Source of the DNA: Gnetum montanum
Taxonomy: Eukaryota > Streptophyta > Gnetopsida > Gnetales > Gnetaceae
Direction: 5' to 3'
Assembly: GCA_015680685.1 (NCBI GenBank)
Contig: MNCI01006048.1
Coordinates: forward strand, 220,452 to 284,451
Length of the DNA: 64,000 nt
Position 1 is the stretch's first letter. Each line of letters begins with the position of its first letter. Made by a program: the position numbers and the translations under genes. Positions 44,371 through 56,865 of this stretch are shown here, piece after piece. The notes under the pieces are model-generated. The model made no database searches, was not told where the DNA came from, and saw only the letters and a list, made by a program, of their open reading frames with translations.

Positions 44371-46860
44371 TATGAGTTTATACTCCCTTTTGGCCTCTAC
44401 TTTCATATTTGGGATGACCATGCTAGGTTGAATCTTGGCACAAAAAAAGTTATAGTGGTCTTCATTAAAGACTATAAAAATAGGGCTTCATCCCCTAAGC
44501 CTTAAGGGTTTCCTACATTCTGCTATGGTGAGGTCTTTGGGATCATAGACCCTCACAACCTATTAGTTAGTAGTTGTCTCAGTGAAGTAAAAGGACAATA
44601 TGGTTGACTGGCTAAATGACAGGTTGAAAATGTAGTTTTATCTTTTTTACTATTTTTAGTAAAAATGTAATAAGTGGGATAATGCACTAACATAGTTGAC
44701 CAAAGAAGGACATGGAGTAGGAAACTATTGTTGCAAAACATTACATAGTAGATGGTCATGTAATGTGCAGTAGATAGGGTAATTCCCAACCAACTACACT
44801 AGGTGGTGAAAATGGGAAAAAGTGGTTTTCTCAGTAATGGAATTGGGTTTTCCTAATGGAAATGGATTTTCTCAATGTAAACTGGGTTTTAAAATAGAAA
44901 TGGGATTTTGGAATGGAATAAGGCTTCCAAAATGAAATAGGGATTTGCAATGGAATGGAAATTGGTTTTAGATTTGGAAATGGATTTTAATGGTCAATTA
45001 TGTTGGGTTCAAGAAAACCAACAATTTTTTTGAAAGTGCAACAAAGACACCCAACTCACTTATCACAACTATGTTGATGTATGGGAAATGGTTTGGGTAG
45101 AAAAGGAATATGTTAATGAGATAGTGGAATTGAGTCTTAGAGTTGAAAATGTAGTAGACATGGTGTTTGTAAAAATATGGAAAAAGGTTTTTATGGCCAA
45201 GAATTTTGGTGGAGGCCCTCATTCTAGCACTAAAAAACTATTGGACTTGGAAAATTTGATGGAAAGTAGAATATTCCCAAGTGCTAAAACTATTTTACCC
45301 TTGAACCCCAAGGGCTGTTAGAAATATGATTCAAGAAATCTTGGGTGGTTTTGCTAATCACCCAGGCACTAACAAAAGTGTAAAATGGCCACATAAATGA
45401 AAAGGTAAATGAAAATACATAAATGTAAATGAAATTATAGATCTAGAATGGTAAAGACACAGAATTGGAAATATCAAATTAGATCTACACAATAATGAAC
45501 TACTACTTTATTACAATGGAAAATAAAGTTGTAGGTTCAAAAAGCACAAATTTTGTGCTAAGTGTACAAGAAGTTACTTGAAGGAGTTTGAAGTCTATTA
45601 GAGCTTATAGGCTATGCTCCACATCAACTCCACAATCTGAATTCTTCGCAACTCTAGTTTCTAATAACTCTACACTGGTTTCCATCGGGATACACAATTT
45701 GTAATCATGGATTAGTGTTACATCTTTGGTGTAATGGTATTATGTGGGAGTCACTATGCTCAGCATAGATACTAGTATTTGCTGCCAAAGTTGTCTGATG
45801 TTGTAAAAGGCTCTTTTCTATGGAAATTTCTTGATTTATCTTTTGGGATATGGAAAATGCTTCAAAATTTAAAACCCTAATAGGGTGTTTACATTTGGGT
45901 TTTATAGGATTAGAATTACTTATTTTGGATTTGCACATCACTGTCATGATTATTGATAGATTAATGTCAATTTGCTAGTTACAAAGACTACAATTTTTAG
46001 TGTTTTTGCCATCTATAGTAAGTTTGGAATACACCACAACCACCAAAATCCATTCGTTTGCTATAAATAGTAAACAGACTTTTATGACTACATTGACACC
46101 ATCGCAACTATGCTGGCCTTGGTAGACTATGCTGAAGTTGTTTGAAAATGTTGAAAACTATGGGAAATGTGGAAAATATTGGAAAATGCTAAAACTATTG
46201 AAATTGACAAAATTGCAAGAATTAATGGAACTATTGGAAAATGTTATCTACACTAACCATGCTACAATTGTTGAGGAGTTGGGGTGACTTCATTGGCCAC
46301 TCTTGAAAAAATGGAAATGAAAATGGAATTGGAAAATGCCACCAATTCCAAAGTGGAGAATACCATCAATTCCAATGCTTACATCTATGCTAGGTTTTGT
46401 GGTGACTATTCTAAGTTGAAAATGGAAAATCCCATTTCTCTTATCTACACTAGGGAGTAGATGGTTCCAGCATAGTTGAGGCTATACCTCTACAAGAACC
46501 CATGAAAATGCCAATTTTGGCCATTCCCAAGGCATCTTTAGCCTTCCCAAGCCCAAATATAGACAAGAAATAATGTTTTCCACTTGGGAAGTGAGGTAAT
46601 AACAACTTTTGAGGTAGTTTTCAACCACGAAAAGCTAAGATATCCAAGATTGTAGCTTATGGACTACAACTCTTACATTTACAATAAGATCTTGCCTCAA
46701 GATGGAAAATGAAGATTATAATTTGAAACATGAATTTTTGGTGGTTTTTCAACACTCACTAAGGCTAAGCATGCCTATTTTAAGATCATGTATTATCACC
46801 TAAATCCCATGGTAAGGCCGAGCAAGGTAACAACCTTCTCTACTTGTATGTGCACTACTC
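44370..46860. other. Decayed non-coding sequence with GGAAATGGGTTTT-type runs
   Basis: No gene recognised. 44820-45000 holds irregular repeats of AATGGAAATGGATTTTCTC type. 46140-46460 is rich in GGAAAATG words. 45930-46110 is the inverted partner of 21640-21715. Short open stretches (for example 45088-45321) have no recognisable domain. Confidence 0.5.
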
Positions 46861-46899
46861 TAAACATAAAGTTCCCCATCAACCTTCCATAGCTTATCT

Positions 46900-49060
46900 A
46901 TCTAGAGATAGAGAAGCCATTTAAAGAAAATGAAAAATGAAGGAGGACACTCCCCCTTCCATGCCTCATTAGGAAACTTTGCAAAAGAGGAGACATAACA
47001 TACTATGCTAATGATGTGGTTTGTCATGCTTCTACCACATCTTGGAAGGAGATGATTGAGGATAAGGAAGTAGCTAAGTTGCAAGAAGAGGAGAGACCAC
47101 CTCCACCATCACCTACAAGAAAAATAATACTAGAGGTGCTTGTAGTTTTAGAAAGGCTCTAGAAACTCTATGAGTAGTAGCTACAATAGCAACAATGCTC
47201 AATAGGTGGTGGGAAACCCTCAGTTTACCGTCTAGCTTGGAGACATCTTAATGAGATCACAAGAATCATCAGCTATCCAGAGGAACCTACTTTGCTATTC
47301 TTAACACAAAGGAATCAAATGCCCATAAGAACAAATCCTAGCACTTGAGAAGTTACAATGTCCATCCCTATATAAGAATTCCTTGAAATTTCTAGGAATG
47401 TAGCAACTGTCTCAACTTTCTTAGAGGAAGATGAGGAGGCAATTATTTTGATGATGCAACACGAAGGACAAGAGATAGTGGTAAAGGTGATGGTTGATAG
47501 GATAGTAGAAGTTTTAAAATATTATGTGGAATCTACACTAGACATTGCCATTATGGTAGATATTCAAACATTTTTAGGAGTATGGAGTGATTGGCTAAAT
47601 GCTTCCAAACACAAAGAAGTGTTGGAATGACTAGCAGAAACCTTGCAATCACTTTTGGAGATGTTTGATCTTCTAGATGAGATTATTGCAACCCAATCAT
47701 AGCTACTTGAGATAAAGAAAAAAATTCTCATTGCTAACATCCAACTATAGGTAGCCACCACTAAGAGCTAATGGTTGGCTGCTAAGGTTATGGAATTGTG
47801 AGCCCACTCTTTGACCCCACTATTCTCAATCAAAACCTTACTATGGATGAAGCTTTCTAAAAGCTTTAACATAAAAAATGGGAGGTTGATAATGAAAAGG
47901 AGGCTAAAATACTTAATGCATTCTTATTGGAGGATATGACATTCAAGATTGACAAGGATTTATCACAAGTACATAAAGAAAACTTGGTCCTCACTAAAGA
48001 TCTTCATAATCTACCAAATGTTGAATAACAAAAGGATCAAATGGTCAAATTTGTTCATCAACAATAAGGGTTTCTAGCAAAGGTGAATATTGATTTGAGA
48101 AGGTTAACAATAGAAAATAAGAATCTATCCATGGAGGGAGTTTGAGCACTTCATGAAAAATGACCATTAAGGTAGCTACCTAGAAAAATGAGGCCCTCAA
48201 ATTTGAACAAGTTAAGAATCATTCTAGGGAGTAGGTTGGGCTTCTTAAGAAGGTGAATGAAAAATAAATACAATGGATCAACATAAAGATGAATGAGACC
48301 CTCTAGCAACTCTTACGAAGAAGAGACATGTGATAGCCAATTTTTGATCATCTAAATACATATAACAAGGAAGAAAGTTTCCTCAAGGAGTTCAAAATTG
48401 AGGAGATGATGGAGTACATGGATCTTTTCAACCTTTGTTATGAAAACATGGCTATGTTGAGAGTAGGGAGGTGAAAAATCAAATTGGAGAAGTAGATGGC
48501 TAGTTCCTACCTCTTGTATAATGTAGAATTCAAGCACCACAAGGAGACTAAGTAGCAATTGGAGATAGCCAATGTTGAACTTGAAGTTCTTAGGAGTAGA
48601 TTCATTGGCCAATGATCTATTGTTGAGAATCTATCCAAAAGAATGAATGACTACCATGAGTTGTATAACTTAGTAAAAATGTTTGACATCAAATGCAAGT
48701 AATTTTTAGTGTGTTATATCAATATCAAGGAGTTTTTCCCTACAATGCCATGCTTGTGGAATATCCCTATTCTAGCCCACATCAGTAAAGCTCTGTAGAC
48801 TATATATGACCTATGTAGAAAAGAGGATAAAATGAAAGCACTGTTGGATGCTTTCAAGCTTCCTTTGAAAAATGCAGCAACAATAGATTAGCCTCAAACA
48901 CCTCCATACCATGAGCATTTGAATTGGATGAAGGACCTATAGTACCACAGGAGCCTCCACCTTTAGGCACTATTTAAGAATTTGTTTTATCTCAACAAAT
49001 TAGGAGTAGCTACTAATAATTTTGTAAAAGTATCCAATTTTTTTGTCATGGATACCACTT
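46900..49060 (+). pseudogene. Decayed coiled-coil-type reading frame
   Basis: One dominant plus-strand frame can be followed through many single stops: EEERPPPPSPTRK (near 47090), then VKVMVDRIVEVLKYYVEST (47470-47545), helical heptad-like stretches (47640-48650), and a C-terminal part ending near 48960. Nearly all stops are TAG or TGA, where CAG, CGA or TGG would be expected. No family is recognised. It precedes an Athila-like LTR in the same orientation, where Athila elements carry an extra env-like ORF. That would fit, but it is inference. Confidence 0.5.
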
Positions 49061-49199
49061 TTGTAATATGGTGCAATTTGGTGCTCAAAGTATGTTAGTC
49101 ACTTAGTTAGTTTGTTTGTCTATTTATTTTTAAGTGAAAAAATTTCATACTTCTACAAATTTTTTAAGGGGCTTGATTCATCTTTTGTTCACTTGAGGA

Positions 49200-50111
49200 T
49201 GAGTATTTAGTCAATCATGAAGGTATGAAGAACCATCATTAAGCAAGTTACATTGATGCCACCCCATTAGCATATCTTTGTTGATGCATGATAGCATGCA
49301 TCAATGTTAACATAGGTAGAGACTATATAAATGCAAGCATCAACCAAATTCATGAAAAATAAAATCCATATCATAGTGAAGCTCTTGTACTTTGATTTCT
49401 CTGAAGTTAGAATATTTTCTCTCTGAGTGCCCATAGTGTGAATTAAAGAGATTGTATGGAGCTTTATTGGAGCATCATTTACCGAAATGCATTAATGTGA
49501 ATGACAATAAAGATAAGATTTCTAATATTCATTGTAGCATATGAAATAGTTTAATCTTTCTTATTTTCACTTTACGTTTAATACACTTTACATTTCTAGC
49601 TCTAATTAATTAATACATTTAATCATGAATACATAAGTACAACCACTTCAATCATAATGTATTCCTCTTGCTAATTCTAGTAGTGGCCATTTGGTACACC
49701 TAGTAATCACCAATTGATAGGTTAGTAATGTGGATACTAGTTTGAGAGGTGTATAATAGGTGGGAATGACTACTTATGTTAGGATAGTTAGCCACTAGAG
49801 TAGTTAGGTAATTAGATAATTATTCCTTAAATCTTCATTTACTCATCTAGCCCTTGGGAAAAGAATATATATGTATGTATGTATATATATTAACACTTAT
49901 AAAAATAGACATCATAAGCCTTAACTCACATTTAACCATACATATCGAAATCACAAGTGTGAGTTAGGAAGACAACGATCATACATTACCTTGATTCACT
50001 ATCTAGGACTATGAGTGAACTTAGGAAATAAGTCTGCAAAATTGAACTAAATCACTAGTACATGCTTGTGATTCGTATGGTTGGGCATATGGAATACCAG
50101 CTACTCATCAT
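49200..50111 (+). repeat. Athila-like LTR with palindrome, TATA box and primer site
   Basis: A perfect 10-bp dyad at 49281-49304 (TTGATGCATG-ATAG-CATGCATCAA) lies 20 bp before TATATAAAT (49324-49332). The right end ATTCGTATGGTTGGGCATAT..CTACTCATCAT matches the D+ LTR end at 58495-58535. It ends at about 50111. The left boundary is a guess. The sequence 49866-49890 is a short TATG/TA-rich run. Confidence 0.65.
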
Positions 50112-50129
50112 TGATGTTGTTGATGGGGA
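50112..50129 (+). promoter_or_regulatory. Degenerate primer-binding site
   Basis: TGATGTTGTTGATGGGGA directly follows CTCATCAT, the same LTR end as in D+ and D-. It is a decayed version of the tRNA-Asp complement. The internal region that should follow is absent: LINE sequence begins at about 50133. Confidence 0.55.
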
Positions 50130-50132
50130 CTT

Positions 50133-51300
50133 AGTTTGACCAAGTACACAAAGTAAAAATAGACTATGAAGTTATACAAAGACATTATAAGGATCATGAA
50201 TAGGTAAGGAGCAAGAGAAAAGCCTTGTCTTATTAACCTATGAATAGAGAAGGGAGAGGTGATACTAGTAGCTATTCTAGTAGTAGCATCTAAGAATAAA
50301 TATTTCATCATGTATAGAAAATTAGAAATGAAATAAAGTTTAGTCATGATCTGCAAATTGAAGTCCCACTTAACATTATCATAAGCCTTTGCATAGTCAA
50401 GCTTTATATAGAGAATATCTTGACCCTTATCTTTTGTTTATTGAAGACCTCCCAATTAGTAACCACATTATTTAAAATATATCTACTAGGAACAAAACCT
50501 ATTTGCTAACAAGAAATAATATGATAAAGAATCTTCTTCAAATGAAATGTCAAATATTTAGCCCAAATTGTTTACACCATCTTAAGAAGTGTGGTGGGTT
50601 TCTAGTTAGAGATATGAGTAAGATCCTTAGACTTTGGTAGAAGTATAATGATTTTCTCATTAAATTTAGATCCAAATAATTAGCATGGATAGCCTCACTA
50701 ATAACCTAGAAGAGATTGTTGCCAATAAGGTTATAATGATTTCTATAAAATTCAACTCAAAAATTGTCATAACCTATGGCCTTACTAATGGTCATATTAA
50801 AACATTCCTCTTAAAGTTTAGCTTGAGTAGTATTAGGTTCTAAAATTTACAACATAGTATAATTAACTAGAAAAGGATAACGAAGAGCAGCTACCTCAAA
50901 GAAAGAAATATCCATTTGGGTAGTAGTAATTAAAACTTCAAAATGGTTTCTAAGATAGGAAAGGAGCATGTTATGGTAAGTGATGATGATATCATCAATT
51001 GAAATTTTATCCAAAGAATGTAAAGTAGATGAACTATTTAGATATTTAAAACATTTCTTATAGTATTCATCTTAAATTTTTAACCAGGTAAGCCTACTTT
51101 TGATTAAGGCTCCTTTTGCTCTATAAACATCCCACTATTGAAAAGTTGATTAGCCTCTAACCAAATCCTCATGAACTTGTAGGTTGAAGGGATCTTTAAC
51201 CAACTGATTTGAAAGTCATTCAATAATAGATTGCATATTGTTATATTCTTACCTATCATGATAGGCCACTTTCTTATGATAATAGTGACCAAAATTTCAC
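50133..51300 (-). pseudogene. LINE reverse transcriptase fragment
   Basis: Minus strand: IILLPKSKDLTHISN then KPTTLLKMV (50640-50560), QIGFVPSRYILNNVVTNWEV, LDYAKAYDNVKWDF (50400-50365) and IRQGFSLAPYLFMI (50235-50190). These match RT blocks 1-4 of plant L1-type LINEs. The YADD block should follow but is cut off at the LTR junction. Upstream, EECFNMTISKAIGYDNF fits the block before RT. Many stops. Confidence 0.75.
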
Positions 51301-51399
51301 ACTCTATGAGTTATGTGATGCCACTATTAAATTTAGCCCCCTTGACCTGAGGGCCTTGGTTTAGCATTTCAAAGACTTGAGAGAATTTGTTGAGAAATA

Positions 51400-53310
51400 A
51401 GAGATGAGAAATAATTATTATATAACTAAAAAAGATAGAAATTATGTTTAAGGTATGTAGTAGGGTCACTCTAATTTGCTTTAATCCTTCAAAATCACAT
51501 TGAATCTAATTATCATAAAAGATAATTTAATAGCAACAAAAAAAAACTAATTATCTTCTATTTCTTCAAAAGAAGATTACAAATATAGTAGAATCACAAA
51601 ACAATCACTCACTCAACGAAATTGCAGAGCATGAGGCTTTACAATCACACACATAATTAACCTCAATCAAAGGTACAATCAAATTAGATCTCTCCTACAC
51701 ATAAGATTTTGATCCAACATGCAGCAATAGAAAAATTTTGACATTGAAAATCAAATTGATCTACATAGAAAAATTTTACCTCAAGATCCATGGACCTCAA
51801 AAAGGATCTAAGGTACATTAGGCAATCTTGTTGATCACCTAAGGACTTGAGAGTCTATTACTGAATGTAAACAAATGAAAATGGATAAGAAAACAAGAGA
51901 TCGATAGATCCAACACTAAATCAGTAAGAGAATTGTGAGATCATGTAAAAAAATATGTGAAAACTTTAGCAAGACAACTATAAAGTTTGTATTAATATTG
52001 CAAAGTACAAGGGGTGCAGAATGGTGAATGTTCCACAGATCTCAATGAAAATGCTATTGAAGCTCTAGTGTGCAAGTGAATGGGATATGCTCCATAGTCC
52101 TCCCAAATAGATTTAGCTTTGCTTGATTTGTAGTCTACACAAGTTCTTGAAGCACTTAATGATTAGTGATGGGGGAAATGGCTTCGGGCTTTTAGATCTC
52201 TACTTTGTTTCAAAAGTCTCATGTTAGAAGGAGTTTTGACGATCTAAAAGTCCATAAAAATGGTGTTGATTCTTAATTTTATAGGAAGTGGTTTGTAATT
52301 TCTATATTGACGTGGCTTGGGAAAGTTTTCAAGCATTATACATAGCATTTTTAGAACTTACTATTGTCCAAAACTATAGTGTTTTTTTCTACAACGTTCC
52401 TAACAATCACATTGAAAATGCCAATGTTTTTGACATTATGATGTCCAATTACACTATTTTAGCATAATTCATGGATTTTTTCATGTTTCATACCATGAAT
52501 TATAATTTACAAAGTGAGAATGCTCTAATATTTTGTTATAAAAAGGCCAAAAGATGAATTTTTTTAAAGGGAACTCAAGAAATTTTTTTGGCTATTGAAT
52601 TTGATCAAAATTAAATGACAAAATTTGGCCAGAAGGTGTTACTATTTATAACTAAAATTTTCTTTGAGGTGTTTCAAAACACAAGCGTACAAGAGTCAAA
52701 ATGGAAAAACACACATAATTGACCATAGAGATACAACTTTTTTTTTATGAAATATTACACTTGTGCTTTCATCATTATGCATACACTATCCATTCATGAA
52801 AAACATGAAAACAAAAAAATAGTATTTATTAATTACAACATAAGAATCCCAGGGAAACTTCCTTCATGACTAAAATGAAGATTCCTAGCTATTTCCATTC
52901 TTGTTGACATCTTTCTTGATTGTTTTCCAACTTGGAACTTCCATTCCAGAACTTTCCTTGATCATATGAGATGTCTTTGGCCTTGACAAGATGTCTCCTT
53001 GTTAAACTTGGCTCTCAGACAAGTGGTCTCCTATTAGTAAAAAATATCTCCTTTAGTTAGGAGAAATATCCTCTAGTGATAATATGTCTACCTAGAGACA
53101 TCTCTTTCCAGAAGAAGATAGCTCCTCTCCTGGCAAGATGTCTCTCAGTCACTTGGAATGTCTCCTATCACATCCTAGCTATTGATCTAAACATCTACTA
53201 GACCACTAAGAAACATCTCCAACATTCCAAATATTTATTCCACCATGTTTAGGAATAAAATGAGGGCTTAGAAGAGGTGTCCCTGTACTAAGGTAACTAT
53301 CATTTATCTA
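51400..53310. other. AT-rich insertion of unknown type inside the LINE
   Basis: No reading frame. The right part (52960-53220) is rich in the word GATGTCTCC and variants (about nine in 260 bp), which recalls the word-rich LTRs elsewhere in the window. It could be a solo LTR, but ends and target duplication are not identified. Confidence 0.4.
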
Positions 53311-53499
53311 AATTAATATGCTAATGGGGAAATGATTTGATAGAGTAACATGTTAATAAATAGCAATAGCAAAAGTTTCCCTCTTGAAAGAAAAAGTGAA
53401 AATACGAAACCTGTTTAATTAGTTACAAATGCAAGCTTGTCCAAGACAAAGATTACTCCATATATATCTATGAAGAAGATCACTTGTAGAAGCGTCAAA

Positions 53500-53900
53500 C
53501 ACATCTGTAAGTGAAAATGTTCCATTAAAATTAGATCATTTTTTTATACTCATTTGTTGGTAGTAGAAAAGGCATATTCACAACTTATCATTAAAAAAAT
53601 TCTATCATATTAAAATCACATCCAAAAATCCAAGGAACATACAAAAGAGAAACTACAAGTTCCTATCATAATAACGTATGTTTGTAGAATCATTATAATC
53701 ATAAACTAAGCATATACCAAAATAACCATGTAAGAAGGAGAAGATCATCTGGATAACACATTCACCCAAATCAGAATCACTCTATATAAGTTAATCTTTT
53801 CAATAAGAGAAAAAGAGAATGGTAGTACCACCTTTTCCACCCTCATGTGAAGTAGCAATAATTGGTAATTGATGAAGAAATCAATGAGTTGAAAAAGATA
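53500..53900 (-). pseudogene. LINE endonuclease fragment
   Basis: Minus strand: HEGGKGGTTILFFSY, then GICLVYDYNDSTN (the VYAPND-type strand), then WIFGCDFNMIE, corresponding to the GDFN motif of apurinic-type LINE endonucleases with one Cys inserted or substituted. Frames shift between blocks. It would nick target DNA for target-primed reverse transcription. Confidence 0.6.
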
Positions 53901-54399
53901 AATTTTTAACTAAAATATTAATTTCAAAACAAGAATAAAATAAAAAAGAAATACTTAAACTAGAGCTTCCAATTTTACTTGAAAGCAAATTACTTAGTTC
54001 TTGAATATTCCAAAATAAGATATTCATGGGCAAGTAGAGGGAATGTATTATGAAAGATCCTTAGAAAATTCTAAATTCAAAGTATCAACTTTTATAGCTT
54101 ATGAAAAAATAGTAAAATAGTTACTTGTAGTAATAGATGTAGTAGAATTAATCACTATGAAAGGAGAAAATTGCTAAAATTTAGGTGATGATGATTTAAC
54201 TCTTTTCCTCGCACTAACTTCAATGAACTCATCATTTATAACTAGGTTCTTAAATCATTTGAAGAGGTAGCTTGTGTTTGAGAAGATACCTTGATTATTA
54301 AAGTAGACTGTGATACTTGTAACTACTTAATGGTTTACAGACATTTCTATAAGAGGTTTCAAAATTAAAATTTTTTAATCGTGGCTAGAACTATGGAAT

Positions 54400-55340
54400 A
54401 GTTAATGAATGTCATTTTTGAAGCTTATCTTATCACTTTTTCTTGTCCAATAAGTGACATGTAGAAATTTAATGCTCAACCTAGTTACAATAGTTGTAGG
54501 AATTAGGAAGATAAAAATAATCTACTTTTTGAGTCAATAATTTGCCACTTGATGTAAGGGTTAAGAAGTTCTTCCTTTGAATGATATTAATTTTAATATA
54601 ATAGCAATAAAAATGACTACCATTAATCTCAATTTCAAAATCTAAAATAATATGTCCTAGGGTATGAAATAAGTCCTTCTTCATAGTAGAAAATATTAAG
54701 AAAAGATTCAGTAGCTTGAGATAGTAAGGAATAATATTAGAAGTTGGATTGTTAATAATAAAATCAAATTTCCAAGCTTACATAATAAGATTTATATTAT
54801 ATTCTATTATGAGCTAGAAAAATATGAAATAAAAGAGCCTTCTTAGCCTAGGAGGCATCAAAAAACTCCACAAGAATAAAGTTAAAGGCATAATAACAAG
54901 CATGTGAAACTTGGATAATGTCAAACTATAGAATATTTTTAACTTACATAGTCATAATCATTGAATCAAATAAAAAATTAGAAATTCTAAGAAAAATGAA
55001 ATAGGAAGTGAAATGTTTTGAAAAAACAATAAAAACATCATTTGGAAGGTGAAAATCAATAGTAGGGAGATTTGAAACACCTTCAATTTTAGAAGGAGTG
55101 AAAGAATTGGGAAAATCTCCCATGGTGAAGCCTAGAAGAAACTCTAATAGTTCTAACCCTCTTTCTCTACTTTCACTAGATATCTTAAAATGTTTTTCAC
55201 TATCTAGAAATTGTTGTTCTTCCAAGCCTTTAATGGAGAATTCAAAAAGATTATAGCTTAATATTATACTAGAAGAATGAATGCATCTTTGTAATAGAGA
55301 TCTTTGAATTTTTATTTTGTTAATTATTTTGGTTGTCAAA
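54400..55340 (-). pseudogene. LINE ORF1-like protein fragment
   Basis: Two minus-strand open stretches (55339-54944 and 54684-54481). The second reads LGHIILDFEIEINGSHFY, then LTQKVDYFYLPNSYNYCN, resembling the end of the plant DUF4283-type ORF1, where a C-x2-C knuckle follows. The stop after YNYCN removes the knuckle. An RNA-binding chaperone role is expected from family knowledge. Confidence 0.5.
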
Positions 55341-55499
55341 TTTCTAGAATATTTATCTATGAATGAGGTTATGAAAAATAGATGTATCGATCACATATTT
55401 AGAGTTGAAAATTTTAAGAAGATCTATTTCAAACAATTGAACCTATATTACCCTATTGATGTGTACTTTGGAATCTACATCTTGATTAAGAAGTTTTTA

Positions 55500-56350
55500 A
55501 AAAATATTTTGTTCTCTTATTAGAAGTTAATATTGTTGATTCTAGTATGCACTTTGGAAATTCTTACTCCACTCATTTTAAATATTAATGTTATGGTTTA
55601 AAAGCTAGAAAAGAAATGAATTTAATAAGCCCAAATTCAAAGTAATAGAAGGTCATATTTACATATGAAAATACAACAAATGCAAGTGAAAGCATGTAGA
55701 TAAAGTTCAAACTTGAAGAAAAGATAAAGATAAAGTGAAGCCAAAATAGAGTTTTTGTAAAATAGGGATCAAAGCTATGTAATTTATATTTGAATTATTA
55801 TGTCACAAAAGATAGGAAATTATATTATTTTTACATTTATTAAAAGATTGATGGGCACATGTAATTAGAAAATGACCCTAATCTCTCATGTCTCTTAAAA
55901 GGTCTATGCTAAATTTCCATAAAATAGGCTTGTCCCATCATAATTTATTATGGCCCCATCATTTGGCTATAAATATGTGGACAAATAATGTTAGTAAGTG
56001 AAGCAATTGATTTTATTAAAGTAATTCCTCAATTTATCTCATAATTCCATATCCTATTTATCATCTACAATCTCATTCTTGATTTCATAATTTATCCCAT
56101 TACAAGTTCATCCATTTCGAATTCATCATATTCACTAATCCTCATTAATGAAAGAAGTTGAAAATCACATTCAGAGACACTTTTGTATTACAAATTCCAG
56201 CCATCAAATCAACCAAATTAATTCCAAATTTTTTAGGCAAATAGATCATTGAAAGGGCTTTGTATCAAGCATTCATTCACTTCATAAATCTCTTAGATTG
56301 CCAATACATTCATCTTGAAAATTAATAATTTATGTTTTGACTACTGAATA
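55500..56350 (+). repeat. LTR-like segment with TATA box
   Basis: TATAAATA at 55968-55975 in TTTGGCTATAAATATGTGG, followed by AT-rich sequence resembling an LTR R/U5 part. No matching partner or primer site is seen. The upstream part (55340-55900) holds no gene. Boundaries are unknown. Confidence 0.35.
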
Positions 56351-56754
56351 GTTTTATTTTAGATCCGTTTTTGGGCCAGATTTTGATTATTAAATAAATT
56401 CTAATGGATCTAAAATTTTACAAACTATAGATTACAGAATGAGCTTCCCAACTAGCCCTAGATCGTTCAAAAAATCATCTAGATCATGAAGATATCATAA
56501 CCACAAAATTTGAAAACAATAAGTTTTTTTCAAGTAGGCCACCCACATCATCTAATATTTTGGGCTACCAAAAAATTTTCAAAAATAAAAAATATTTTTG
56601 AATCTTCTACATAAAAAATATGTACAAATCTATTATTAAAACTAAAGCAATGTATCAAATTTTAACTTTTTACCCAATTAACAAGCATAGTATTAATATT
56701 TCAAGAGAGATCATGTCAAAATGTTACCACTTGATGAGTTATCATTTTCTTGGC

Positions 56755-56812
56755 TACGATATCGTAGCCGTGATATCATGTATGAGATATTGTGTACGCA
56801 ATATCGTAACCT
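56755..56812. repeat. GATATC palindromic word cluster, D+ 5' LTR
   Basis: GGCTACGATATCGTAGCCGTGATATCATG and then GATATTGTGTACGCAATATC, two nested dyads. A TATA-like CTATAAAT follows at 56822. The cluster corresponds to 21488-21612 in D-. Confidence 0.8.
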
Positions 56813-56865
56813 ATATTCTCATCTATAAATTAGAGGTAAAAAGGTCTGGTAGGTAGCTTTTATAG

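Larger units (their letters stand above)
50133..55340 (-). mobile_element. LINE (L1-type), decayed and interrupted
   Basis: Minus-strand order: ORF1-like (55340-54400), endonuclease (about 53900-53500) and reverse transcriptase (51300-50133). About 1.9 kb of unrelated AT-rich sequence (51400-53310) separates endonuclease and RT. The 3' end and poly(A) tail are missing where it meets the LTR primer site. Confidence 0.7.

Noticed and set aside
49860-49890. ATATATGTATGTATGTATATATAT run
   Set aside because: Ordinary microsatellite in AT-rich LTR sequence.
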